A DNA stretch of 11,530 nucleotides, from assembly GCA_018694455.1 (NCBI GenBank), contig JABHNP010000032.1, positions 1 through 11,530 of the forward strand. The letters are read 5' to 3'. Position 1 is the stretch's first letter; each line of letters opens with the position of its first letter. Both the position numbers and the translations under genes were made by a program. Of the stretch, positions 1 through 7,863 are shown piece after piece. Origin of the DNA: Planctomycetaceae bacterium (lineage in GTDB: Bacteria > Planctomycetota > Planctomycetia > Pirellulales > UBA1268). The notes under the pieces were generated by a model that had not been told where the DNA came from, did not search any database, and worked only from the letters and a program-made list of their open reading frames with translations.

Positions 1-1086
1 CCAGACCTTGATCCTTACGATGCTCTTCTTGACGACTACGAGCCCGGGGCTCGTTGGAAGTCCGTGCACGCCACATTTTCTCGCCTCCGAAAAGCATTGG
101 CACCTCTTGTTCGCGGCTGTATGGAGTCGTCTGAGGGTCCTCGGGAGACAGTTCTTCGAGGCAGCTTTCCACTGCAATCACAACAAGCATTTGTTCGTCA
201 TGTTATTGAAGAAATTGGATTTTCCTTTGATCGAGGACGTCTTGATACGACAGCCCATCCCTTTTGTTCAACACTTGGACCAAATGATTGTCGCCTGACG
301 ACTCGTTGGGACGAAAAGTTCCTTCCCACGGCTCTCTTTAGCGTTCTGCATGAAGCAGGGCATGGTCTCTACGAGCAAGGTTTGCCGGTCGATTGGTTCG
401 GCTTGCCACCAGGGGAGGCAGCCTCGCTTGGTATTCATGAATCACAATCAAGACTTTGGGAAAATCTTGTAGGTCGATCACCTGAATTTTGGGAATGGTG
501 TCATCCAATTGCACGGAAGGCTTTTCCAGAGTCATTCAATGACGTGTCTCCAGGGATGCTGGCAGAAGCAGTCCGCAGTGTGAATCCAGGTTTCATTCGT
601 GTTGAGGCGGATGAAGTGACGTATAACTTGCACGTCATGATGCGATTTGATCTTGAAAGAGAGATTATTCATGGAAATCTTTTAGTCGCAGATCTTCCAG
701 ATGCGTGGAATGAGCGTTTTGAAACCGACTTCGGGAGGCGCCCGTTGCGGATAGAGGATGGTGTTCTGCAGGATATTCATTGGCCAGCTGGGCTGATTGG
801 ATATTTTCCAACGTATACGCTAGGAAATATTTTTTCTGCACAGATCATGGCTACAGCGCAACAGTCAGGAGTGGGGAATGCTCAACAAATCCGCAACGGT
901 GAGTTTGCTCCACTTCTTCATTGGCTTCGAGATAATGTTCACACTTTTGGCCGGACATATATGTCTGAAGCCCTGGTGGAAAAAGTGTCAGGGAAGCCTG
1001 TGTCAGAACAATATCTAGTAGACAGCCTCTATCAGCGCTATGGTCCTTTACACGGACTGTCGCCAGAGATGCCACAGCTTTTATAA
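1..1086 (+). CDS. M32 family zinc metallocarboxypeptidase (carboxypeptidase Taq type), 5' end missing
   Basis: A cytoplasmic zinc carboxypeptidase that removes C-terminal amino acids from peptides. The frame is open from base 1 with no start, and 361 codons are visible out of roughly 500 usual for the family, so about 140 N-terminal residues lie outside the window; the GTG at 64 is internal, because the residues before it (PYDALLDDYEPG) already fit the family. The zinc site is visible: HEAGH at bases 349-363 (two His ligands and the catalytic Glu), then HESQSRLWEN with the third ligand Glu at bases 439-441. Further family hallmarks are HPFCSTLGPND near base 260, NLHVMMRFDLE near 640 and DIHWPAGLIGYFPTYTLGN near 775-830. 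It ends in TAA, 32 bases before the amidase gene on the same strand, so the two may be co-transcribed. The family call is firm; the physiological substrate is unknown. Confidence 0.95.
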   Translation, partial: PDLDPYDALLDDYEPGARWKSVHATFSRLRKALAPLVRGCMESSEGPRETVLRGSFPLQSQQAFVRHVIEEIGFSFDRGRLDTTAHPFCSTLGPNDCRLTTRWDEKFLPTALFSVLHEAGHGLYEQGLPVDWFGLPPGEAASLGIHESQSRLWENLVGRSPEFWEWCHPIARKAFPESFNDVSPGMLAEAVRSVNPGFIRVEADEVTYNLHVMMRFDLEREIIHGNLLVADLPDAWNERFETDFGRRPLRIEDGVLQDIHWPAGLIGYFPTYTLGNIFSAQIMATAQQSGVGNAQQIRNGEFAPLLHWLRDNVHTFGRTYMSEALVEKVSGKPVSEQYLVDSLYQRYGPLHGLSPEMPQLL

Positions 1087-1118
1087 AGTTCCTAGATAGT
1101 TTTTTTGGAGGATTATGG

Positions 1119-2582
1119 ATGCGTCAGCGTTCGCTCGTTGAGATTGCTCGTAGTGTTCAAAGTAAATCAATAAATCCACAGCAGGTTTTGTCAGAGTCTT
1201 ATTATCGCTTTGCAGAAACACACGACGGGCTGAATGCACTCGTACAACCACACTACCAGAAGGCAAAAGATGTCTGTTTGAAAGTTGACACGCAGGGCCC
1301 ACTTGCAGGTGTTCCAGCAAGCATAAAAGAGTGCTTCGAAGTTCAGGGGCTACAGACAACGCTTGGCATTACCTCCCGATGCGGTCAGATAGATTCCCAA
1401 GATGCTCCGATTGTGAAACGGCTTAAATCATGCGGAGTGGTGCCCGTAGGAAAATCAAATATTCCGCAAGCAATGTATTTACATGAGACAAACAATCCTG
1501 TCTGGGGGCGAACAAATCATCCAGAAAATCAAGAGCGAGGGCCGGGAGGATCGAGTGGTGGTGATGCTGCTTTAGTTGCCGCAGGAGTTGTTTCCTTAGG
1601 TGTAGGTAATGATTTGGCTGGGAGTGTGCGCCAGCCGGCCCATGCTTGCGGTGTGGCAGCTCTTCTGCCTACGTCGAGCGTTTTGGGGAATGGTGGTGCC
1701 TGTAACACCATGCCAAATTTCAGCGTAGTATCGTCGCGTACTGGACTTATTACATCGACTATCGCTGAGCTAAAGCATGTTGCATCTTCACTAGATTTTG
1801 GAGTTAACGCAGAAAAACAGCCATTTATAGCTCGGAGGATTGCAGTTTGGGAACATGCCGGAGTTATTGAGCCATCATCTGCTATTAAGCGAGCTGTTCG
1901 TGAGGCTGCTCAGGCTGTTCAGCAAGATGGGCATTTCGTTGAGTATATTCAAGACACCATTTCTGAAGAGGCTGCATGGATTATGTTTGGGCTTCTCTCA
2001 GCTGATGGTGGTCGTGATATACGGCGTCTTTTTGGCTCAGAAAAACCGCTTCGCGGTGTCGCAAAACTTTTACGGATTGCAGGCTTGCCAAGATGGACCC
2101 GGCCGGGCCTCGCAGTTCTTATGAGGCTTCTGGGTAATCGGATTGATGCAGCAGCTTTGACAGCGACCGGGAAACGCAGTCGCAAAGGATTTGAAGAACT
2201 TCTTGAGCGACGAGAGCTGGTCGTATCGCGTATGAAAAATATGGCAAAAAAGTTTGATGCCATTATTTGTCCAGTCTCTTCATTACCTGCTCTTCCACAT
2301 GAAACCGCAGCCCGCCTTGTTGCAGCGGCTTCTCCGTGCTTGCTAGCTAATCTGGTGGACTTGGCAGCGGGTGCTGTTCCCGTGACTCGAGTGACTGAAG
2401 ATGAGCAATCGTGCCGTCATTTCAGCTTTGATCGCGTTATACGAACTGCTATGAAGGCAGATGATGATAGTGCCGGACTGCCTGTCGGTGTCCAAGTCAT
2501 TGGCCTTACTGGAGAGCCACCAGAGCAGACTGTGCTTGATATCATGGAGGCAATCGAATCAAAGGCAAATTTCAGTCGGTAG
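1119..2582 (+). CDS. Amidase-signature family hydrolase
   Basis: A 487-residue serine amidase using the Ser-cisSer-Lys triad. Lys70 lies in GVPASIKECFE, the cis-Ser145 in GPGGSSGGDAA, and the nucleophile Ser169 in GNDLAGSVRQPA. The spacings (75 residues Lys to cis-Ser, 24 to the nucleophile) equal those of mammalian fatty acid amide hydrolase (142/217/241), so the active site looks intact. The C-terminal GLPVGVQVIG motif is also typical. It is probably not GatA: no gatB or gatC is nearby and the motifs are closer to the general or FAAH-like branch. The ATG at 1119 is set by GGAGG at 1107-1111, seven bases upstream; the ATG at 1115 is in another frame. It follows the M32 peptidase gene closely, suggesting a shared transcript for breakdown of peptides or other amides. 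Its last 11 bases overlap the end of the convergent CheA gene. The substrate (simple amide, N-acyl amine, amidated peptide) cannot be told. Confidence 0.9.
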   Translation: MRQRSLVEIARSVQSKSINPQQVLSESYYRFAETHDGLNALVQPHYQKAKDVCLKVDTQGPLAGVPASIKECFEVQGLQTTLGITSRCGQIDSQDAPIVKRLKSCGVVPVGKSNIPQAMYLHETNNPVWGRTNHPENQERGPGGSSGGDAALVAAGVVSLGVGNDLAGSVRQPAHACGVAALLPTSSVLGNGGACNTMPNFSVVSSRTGLITSTIAELKHVASSLDFGVNAEKQPFIARRIAVWEHAGVIEPSSAIKRAVREAAQAVQQDGHFVEYIQDTISEEAAWIMFGLLSADGGRDIRRLFGSEKPLRGVAKLLRIAGLPRWTRPGLAVLMRLLGNRIDAAALTATGKRSRKGFEELLERRELVVSRMKNMAKKFDAIICPVSSLPALPHETAARLVAAASPCLLANLVDLAAGAVPVTRVTEDEQSCRHFSFDRVIRTAMKADDDSAGLPVGVQVIGLTGEPPEQTVLDIMEAIESKANFSR

Positions 2583-5028
2583 GCTCGCCAATAAGATCAA
2601 TGACTGTTTCCAGAAACGTGTCGTCTTGAAAACTGCTTTTTGTGAGATAACGGTTTGCTCCGGCATCAAGGCCTCTGAGACGATCTTCTTCACGATCCTT
2701 ATAGGACACGATAACAACAGGCACATGGCTTCGTTGAGCATCAGTTTTAATGAGAGTTACTAAGCCTATCCCGTCCATTCGAGGCATATCGACATCAGTT
2801 ACTACGAGGTCGTAGGGTGTGCTCCGGAACGCATTCCATCCGTCCATCCCATCAACTGCAACATCCACTTCGTAGCCCCGTGAATAAAGCAGTTGTCGCT
2901 CCAGTTCTCGTACGGTGATTGAGTCATCAACAACCAGTATTCGTTTTGCGTGACCGGCTTCAAGTTCTTCTCGTGCCGCATCGATCGGGGAAATCCCTCG
3001 GCCAGTCAACAAGCTGTCAATCGATCGAACCAGATCTTCGATGTCGACAATAAGAACAGGGTCACCATTTTCCAGCAACGATGCGCTGCTAATGTTTGGC
3101 ACCTTCCCAAGTCGCGAGTCCAGCGGCCTCACCTCGAGGTCGCGTTCTCCTGAAAATGCATTCACTACTAAACCGAATTGCTGGCCCCGGTCACTTACAA
3201 CGACAATAGATAGGTCGCCCTCTTCGTGGCTCGACTTCTCAACACCAAAGACGTCGCAAGCGTGCACAAGACCGATTGCATTGCCGTCATGCTCGATATA
3301 GTTGCGAGCCTCGACAGACGCAATTCCCTCTCGCCGGCATGTGAGGATGTGATCGATTCGTGGAAGAGGAAAGGCATAAGGTTCACCACCGATGTCAACC
3401 AGAAGAGCACGAATGACAGACATCGTAATTGGTAACTGTAGAGTAAAGCAGGTTTGGATTCCTTGCTGTGTTGTGATTCGTACGGTTCCGCCTACAGCTT
3501 TTACCATGGTCTGAACAACGTCGAGGCCAACGCCTCTTCCTGAAATTTCGGTAACGTTATTACGAGTAGAAAATCCGGGTAAGAATAGAAACTCAAGAAG
3601 CTCTGGTTCTGACAGACGTTCTGCAACAGTTGACGTTACTAATTCGCGATCAATGATCTTACGCTTGAGTGACTCGAGGTTAACACCGCGGCCGTCATCA
3701 GTGATGCTGATGGTAAGGCTTCCTGCTCGGTGGCCTGCATCAATTGTGATTGTTCCGTTTGCGGGCTTATTTTCCCGAAGACGTTCTTCGGGTAGTTCCA
3801 TGCCGTGGTCAAGGGCGTTACGCACAAGGTGGGAAAGTGGAGCTTCAAGTTTGTCGAGAATGTCACGGTCGACACCGGTTTGTTCTCCGTGGATTATAAG
3901 TCGAACTTGTTTGTGAAGCTGGCGAGATACATCTCGAACAAGTCTTGGGAAACCATGAATGCCGTCAGCGAGTGGTCTCATTCGGCTGAAGATTACTTCT
4001 CGGTGTAGCCGTTCTGAGAGGTCCTCGTTGCGGCGAGCAAACCCTTCGAATGCCTCTATGATTTTTGTAAGTTTGTCGAGGCTTTGTATCGACTGTTGTC
4101 TCAAGCTCTCAATAATTGTGATCTGTGAGGCAGGTAGGTCGACGGCACGAATTTTTTCTTCGTATGCTGTAATTTGATCGCAAAGGTCTGTTTGGTATTC
4201 ACGAAGTGCTAGTAGAGAGTCAGCGAACGGTCTTAGTTGCCTCGCTTCGACGAGAGATTCTCCGGCGAGCCCTACAAGTCGTGTCAAACTTCCGGCGGAG
4301 ACTCGAACGACCCGTTCCTCGTCATCTTTTGATGGGTCTGCAGGATCTGTTTTCGGTCTGTCGGAAGTATCGGCTGTTGAATTCTTGGGTAAAGGCGGTG
4401 GGGCAGCAAAGTTGGTGCCCTTCGGAACAATTTCAGTATTCGGATTCGCTGCAGTTTCCTGAACGTCGGCAGGGGAGTTGTTTTGTTTTATTTCCTCGTC
4501 TGAGATTTCCTGGTCAAGATGTTTTTGTTCCTCATTCATTGTGCCAGTAGGAGGAATCACCGGTGGTTCTGGATATTTGACTTCTGAAGATGATGGTGAA
4601 GTGCTGCTTATTGTCGAACTGCTTGTATCAGGATCGCTGGAAACAATGCCTTGCAGGTTTTGAACACAATGTTTCGCTTTTTCTTGCCATGTTGCACTGT
4701 TGGAATCGTTTGCGGCAGCTATTGCGGAAAGAAAATCGATGCCAGTGAGGAGAATATCTGCGTGTCTAGGTTCGACAGTAATTTTGTTGTCACCAGCTGC
4801 GAGAAAAACATCTTCGAGAGCATGCGCGACTTGCACGGCGGTATCGAGGCCTACAATACGAGCTGCGCCTTTCAGAGAGTGCGCTGCTCGCATGAGTGAT
4901 TCAATAATTTCAGCTGATTGACGTTGCTCCTCAATTGCCAAAACTCCTGAAGATAGGATTTCTGCTTGGCTTTCAGCTTCAAGCCGAAACAGTTCAAGCA
5001 TAGAAAAACCGCTTAAGTCGTCGTTCAC
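2572..5028 (-). CDS. cheA: CheA-type hybrid histidine kinase with C-terminal receiver domain (WspE-like)
   Basis: The central kinase of the chemosensory operon: it autophosphorylates a His on its HPt domain and passes phosphate to Asp on receiver domains. Domains in order (818 residues from the GTG at 5028): HPt about 10-125 with phospho-His50 in MRAAHSLKGAAR; a Ser/Pro/Asp/Glu-rich linker about 130-240 where no P2 domain is visible; a dimerisation helix region about 245-370; an HATPase domain with N box HLVRNALDHG (Asn404), G1 box DDGRG 444-448 and G2 box GRGVG 497-501; a CheW-like domain about 537-675; and a receiver about 695-815 with Asp701/702, phospho-acceptor Asp745 in VVTDVDMPRMDG, Ser775 and Lys797. 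All catalytic residues are present. Architecture and place in the operon match WspE. Two GTG starts compete: 5058, directly after the preceding TAA and without a ribosome binding site, and 5028, preceded by GAGAGGG; I prefer 5028. The 3' end overlaps the amidase gene by 11 bases. Confidence 0.95.
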   Translation of the reverse strand: MNDDLSGFSMLELFRLEAESQAEILSSGVLAIEEQRQSAEIIESLMRAAHSLKGAARIVGLDTAVQVAHALEDVFLAAGDNKITVEPRHADILLTGIDFLSAIAAANDSNSATWQEKAKHCVQNLQGIVSSDPDTSSSTISSTSPSSSEVKYPEPPVIPPTGTMNEEQKHLDQEISDEEIKQNNSPADVQETAANPNTEIVPKGTNFAAPPPLPKNSTADTSDRPKTDPADPSKDDEERVVRVSAGSLTRLVGLAGESLVEARQLRPFADSLLALREYQTDLCDQITAYEEKIRAVDLPASQITIIESLRQQSIQSLDKLTKIIEAFEGFARRNEDLSERLHREVIFSRMRPLADGIHGFPRLVRDVSRQLHKQVRLIIHGEQTGVDRDILDKLEAPLSHLVRNALDHGMELPEERLRENKPANGTITIDAGHRAGSLTISITDDGRGVNLESLKRKIIDRELVTSTVAERLSEPELLEFLFLPGFSTRNNVTEISGRGVGLDVVQTMVKAVGGTVRITTQQGIQTCFTLQLPITMSVIRALLVDIGGEPYAFPLPRIDHILTCRREGIASVEARNYIEHDGNAIGLVHACDVFGVEKSSHEEGDLSIVVVSDRGQQFGLVVNAFSGERDLEVRPLDSRLGKVPNISSASLLENGDPVLIVDIEDLVRSIDSLLTGRGISPIDAAREELEAGHAKRILVVDDSITVRELERQLLYSRGYEVDVAVDGMDGWNAFRSTPYDLVVTDVDMPRMDGIGLVTLIKTDAQRSHVPVVIVSYKDREEDRLRGLDAGANRYLTKSSFQDDTFLETVIDLIGEPTD

Positions 5029-5035
5029 AGAAGCA

Positions 5036-5042
5036 CCCTCTC
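5036..5042 (-). promoter_or_regulatory. Shine-Dalgarno site supporting the GTG start of cheA at 5028
   Basis: On the minus strand GAGAGGG stands seven bases before the GTG at 5028-5026. The alternative GTG at 5058-5056 has only AAATCCCATCCTAA before it, with no purine-rich match. If 5028 is used, the site lies 17-23 bases beyond the stop of the preceding cheW, so ribosomes finishing that gene end close to it. This is judged by eye; the protein start has not been measured. Confidence 0.5.
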
Positions 5043-5058
5043 TTGGGAATTCACTCAC

Positions 5059-5862
5059 TTAGGATGGGATTTTTTCGTGGATTCCCTCGAAAACCTGATT
5101 TGTGTCAAGAAGGCTTACGGTCCGAGAGTTCCATGAAAATAGAGAACTGGAAAAACGCTGTCCAGGTTTACCGAGCGTCGACGGCACATCGCGTACTTCC
5201 TCTTTACCAACACGGTGTACTCCAGCAACCTCATTCACAGGAAATGTCCATCTGCGAGTGACCCGGCCGGTTATGAGTGAAGTAACGAGGAGCCTTTCGG
5301 GAGCAAGAATCGCAGCATCATCAGTTGTTTGAATAGTTCGATTGTGATCTTTTTCTACATCAGTGTTTCTGGTTGACCTCATTATCGGTGAGTCCAGTTG
5401 TTGAAGACCCAGTAAACCGTGTAGAGAGCAGCAAAGAAGTAGCTGTCCACGCACGTTTACCATGCCAGTAAATACCGAATTGCTCCGATGCGGAATAGTA
5501 TGAACTTTACGAAGCGGAGTGACCTCAGTCAGTGATTCTGAAGCAAGTGCAAACCATTCGTTTGCAAGCCGGAAAATAAGAACACTTAACCCACTGGAGT
5601 CTGTGACCTCTGGCGGTGTTTCCAAGACATCTTGCCATTCTTCGAGGTAGCCCTCTGGTGGTTCACGGTTGAAGAATATCTCAGCAGCATCAGCCATGAC
5701 GGGGCAGTTACGGCAATGAATATACGTTTCGAGTTCCGGACAACTTCGATCCCCGCTAACACCGATTTCCCGCCAGCAATTGACTGGTCGTGGTTCAGCG
5801 GTGCTTCTACTCTCAGGCGTATTTATCATCGCTTTATTTCGTTGTCCGGTTGTCTTTTTCAT
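5059..5862 (-). CDS. cheW: CheW-like adaptor with N-terminal four-cysteine segment (WspD-like)
   Basis: A cytoplasmic adaptor expected to link a chemoreceptor to the CheA kinase. The 267 residues divide into an N-terminal segment (about 25-85) and a CheW fold (about 92-260; GMVNVRGQLLLCCSLHGLLG at 133-152 is the most typical stretch). The N-terminal segment contains CWREIGVSGDRSC and HCRNCPV, giving Cys29, Cys41, Cys50 and Cys53, then REPPEGYLEEW. I recall the same CW-x-IG-x-GD-x-SCP...HCRNCPV signature from WspD-type CheW proteins; its function is unknown to me, and four cysteines ending in CxxC could hold a metal or act as a redox switch (inference). The ATG at 5862 overlaps the TGA of cheR as ATGA, a classic sign of translational coupling; Met12 (5829) is a less likely start. 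The TAA at 5061-5059 directly abuts the longer cheA frame. Confidence 0.92.
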   Translation of the reverse strand: MKKTTGQRNKAMINTPESRSTAEPRPVNCWREIGVSGDRSCPELETYIHCRNCPVMADAAEIFFNREPPEGYLEEWQDVLETPPEVTDSSGLSVLIFRLANEWFALASESLTEVTPLRKVHTIPHRSNSVFTGMVNVRGQLLLCCSLHGLLGLQQLDSPIMRSTRNTDVEKDHNRTIQTTDDAAILAPERLLVTSLITGRVTRRWTFPVNEVAGVHRVGKEEVRDVPSTLGKPGQRFSSSLFSWNSRTVSLLDTNQVFEGIHEKIPS

Positions 5863-7181
5863 GAGTCTGTACCTGCTAGGGAAGCACTTCGACGATACCT
5901 TCGTTCGGCAACAGTGTCACCTTGCTGCTTGGCGATTAGTGCGAGGGAAAGAAGCGCCCCTTGATGCCGTGGTTCCAAGTAAACCGCTTTTTCAAGGAAT
6001 TTCTGCGATATTTTGAAATCTCCCATCGTTTGGTGGAGCATTGCTAGCGTGTACAAGAGATCAGTTTGTGTGCCATCACCGCGAAGAGATTGTCGGCAGA
6101 GCTGAATTGCTGTCGCTATGTCACCAGCGTTTGCGCAAGCCTCGACTTCTTGAATGATCTTTCGTGACACAGTAGGTGCAAGTGCAGTTTTGGCTGATCC
6201 CATCGTCGAAGTCCTAGCTGCAAGACCATGTAGGTTTTCTTGCGCACGAGATGAAACGCCATGTCTGGTATCTGGTGTTTGTTCTTGCTGTACCTGTGGT
6301 GTGGGTGATCTTTTGTGGCGAGAGAACGTAAGTGGACCAGTCGGCTCCCAATCGCTAGCAGGTAGAATGACGGGTTCAACTGCGCCAACAACGAGTTCTC
6401 CACCGGGCTTTAGTAAACTTTCTAGCAAATGAATAAGTTTTTTGCGGGCAGGCTTTGTGAGATAGATCAACAGGTTTCGGCAGCAGATCAAGTCAAATTG
6501 TCCAGTTGCCAATTGCCGTAATTTCTGCGCAGCATCAGTAGCGAGAAGATTCAGGTTCACAAAGTCAACGGTCTTTTGAACTTTAGCAGCCACCTCCCAC
6601 CCGTGAGGTGTTGAAGAAAACCATCGCCGCCGTCTCGCTTCATCGACTGTGCGTAGAGCATTCTCGGTGAATATTCCACTGCGGGCTTGGCGAATTGCAA
6701 GCTGACTGATATCCGTGGCAATAATTCGAAATTGTGTCTGAGAGTGTCCCGACTCAAGCAATGATAAAGCTATAGAACAAGCTTCTTCTCCTGTAGCACA
6801 CGGAGCCGATAATATCGTAACTTTTGACTGTGTCTTGAGGCGATGGCAGACCGTCGAGTTGATATGCTGGAAAACTTTTGGTTCACGGAATAGCCAGCTT
6901 TCTGAAACAACAATGGATTCAATGAATAATTGCCGGCACTGAGCACTATTAATCATTTGATTCCAGAGTGATTCAGTTGTGAGTGATTCAGTTGTGAGTG
7001 CTTTGAAAGAAGCCAGTGCTTGATGAGCCGCTCGTATTGCCGAATTTACGCCAATACGGTTGAGATTAAAACCGATCGTATTGCTCATCAATGCAGCAAA
7101 TTGAAATGCTGTTTCGGAGTCAACGCCCTCAAGCTGTTCTGGAGTATTTTGAGCAAGTGAAGTGTTGTAGCTGGTTGTCAT
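5859..7181 (-). CDS. cheR: CheR-type protein glutamate methyltransferase with C-terminal TPR region (WspC-like)
   Basis: An S-adenosylmethionine-dependent enzyme expected to methylate glutamates of a chemoreceptor. It has 440 residues from the ATG at 7181, longer than a plain CheR of about 280. An N-terminal helical region (about 20-95) precedes SESWLFREP (93-101, equivalent to the TTFFREP of CheR), the SAM-binding LSAPCATGEEA (124-134), ATDIS near 155-159 and CCRNLLIYL (233-241). A polar linker (about 290-340) leads to two or three TPR-like helical repeats (about 343-434; GDFKISQKFLEKAVYLEPRH is the clearest). CheR plus TPR is the WspC architecture. The ATG at 7181 lies four bases after the preceding cheW stop; a GTG at 7208 would add nine residues and overlap cheW by 23 bases, and neither has a good ribosome binding site. 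A 15-base tandem duplication encodes TTESL twice at 63-72. No CheB partner is encoded nearby. Confidence 0.94.
   Translation of the reverse strand: MTTSYNTSLAQNTPEQLEGVDSETAFQFAALMSNTIGFNLNRIGVNSAIRAAHQALASFKALTTESLTTESLWNQMINSAQCRQLFIESIVVSESWLFREPKVFQHINSTVCHRLKTQSKVTILSAPCATGEEACSIALSLLESGHSQTQFRIIATDISQLAIRQARSGIFTENALRTVDEARRRRWFSSTPHGWEVAAKVQKTVDFVNLNLLATDAAQKLRQLATGQFDLICCRNLLIYLTKPARKKLIHLLESLLKPGGELVVGAVEPVILPASDWEPTGPLTFSRHKRSPTPQVQQEQTPDTRHGVSSRAQENLHGLAARTSTMGSAKTALAPTVSRKIIQEVEACANAGDIATAIQLCRQSLRGDGTQTDLLYTLAMLHQTMGDFKISQKFLEKAVYLEPRHQGALLSLALIAKQQGDTVAERRYRRSASLAGTDS
6966..7000. repeat. 15-base tandem repeat inside cheR, 2.3 copies
   Basis: The unit GAGTGATTCAGTTGT (plus-strand sense) occurs at 6966-6980 and 6981-6995, followed by its first five bases at 6996-7000. 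The copies are identical. On the coding strand the unit encodes TTESL, so copy number can change in steps of five residues without breaking the cheR frame. It falls in the helical N-terminal region ahead of the methyltransferase core. Exact identity points to a recent slippage duplication. Confidence 0.9.
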
Positions 7182-7185
7182 TGGC

Positions 7186-7695
7186 TCACTTTGTAGAGTC
7201 TGGTTCACCTGTCTTGTCTTGCTCTGTTTCTTGACGCGTGTAGCTGATTAATGTTTGTAAGTTCGCATTGTTACTTAATGAATTGATAAGAATGATTTGA
7301 ATTGCTTTTTTGTCAGCAGTATTGCTCTCGATGTCAACAATGGGTCCGATGAAGGACTCGGAATGCTCGAGAGTTTTGATGCCGGGCATTGTGGTGGAGA
7401 TTCCAACCACATCTTCAGCTGTAATCGCAAACAGGTGTGACTCGTGGTCTGCTTCAACAGAGGTTGTTTTGACTACTACAGTACGAGTACCAAGCCGCAG
7501 TTGGCAGGGACGGTCTGAAATGAGTTGGCACAGATCGATTACGGGTACTAATTTGCCTCGGTAGCGCACAAGTCCACGAACTTCTTCTCCCTGTTGCGGG
7601 ACAGGATTCGCTGAAATGAACGGTAGTACTTCAACAATGTTTCGGGTGTCTATTCCGTATTGCTGTTGTCCCAAAGTAAAGGTGAGTAGTTGCAT
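7186..7695 (-). CDS. cheW: CheW-like adaptor, single domain (WspB-like)
   Basis: The first gene of the four-gene chemosensory operon. It encodes 169 residues forming one CheW domain, starting LLTFTLGQQQYGIDTRNIVEVLP, with the conserved EVRGLVRYRGKLVPVIDLCQL at about 37-57. The role expected from the family is a cytoplasmic scaffold between receptor and CheA. A charged tail (about 155-169) follows the fold. The start is the ATG at 7695, because the fold begins two residues later; extending to the GTG at 7782 would add 29 residues rich in Phe, Cys and Ile that do not resemble the family. The ribosome binding site is weak (GAAAG seven bases before the ATG). The stop lies four bases before the ATG of cheR. 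The 168-base gap to lpxA is the likely place for the operon promoter, although no clear -35/-10 pair is visible. Confidence 0.92.
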   Translation of the reverse strand: MQLLTFTLGQQQYGIDTRNIVEVLPFISANPVPQQGEEVRGLVRYRGKLVPVIDLCQLISDRPCQLRLGTRTVVVKTTSVEADHESHLFAITAEDVVGISTTMPGIKTLEHSESFIGPIVDIESNTADKKAIQIILINSLSNNANLQTLISYTRQETEQDKTGEPDSTK

Positions 7696-7863
7696 AGAGA
7701 ATCTTTCTGAGTCAAGAAACTTCTCAGAGAAACAAATCAAGAAATAGATCTGATTAAAATCTACATGAAGTCTACAACGCACCGCTTGGTGATGACGAAG
7801 ACTTTTTTAGATCCGGTAACAGCGGTCAGCCCGACAAATGATGGAGGCTTCAGAAAGCCCGTT

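Noticed and set aside
8..298. A 96-codon frame overlapping the start of the M32 gene
   Set aside because: It is in another frame of the same strand, while the M32 frame is open from base 1 and carries the conserved motifs.
1949..2263. A 104-codon minus-strand frame inside the amidase gene
   Set aside because: Low-complexity Arg/Ser translation typical of antisense shadow; no supporting signals.
4206..4550. A 114-codon plus-strand frame opposite cheA
   Set aside because: It lies opposite the kinase dimerisation and linker region, has no recognisable motif or ribosome site, and the sense frame is unambiguous.
7696..7782. Extension of the first cheW to a GTG at 7782
   Set aside because: The added 29 residues are hydrophobic and Cys-rich without family match, and the CheW fold starts right after the ATG at 7695.
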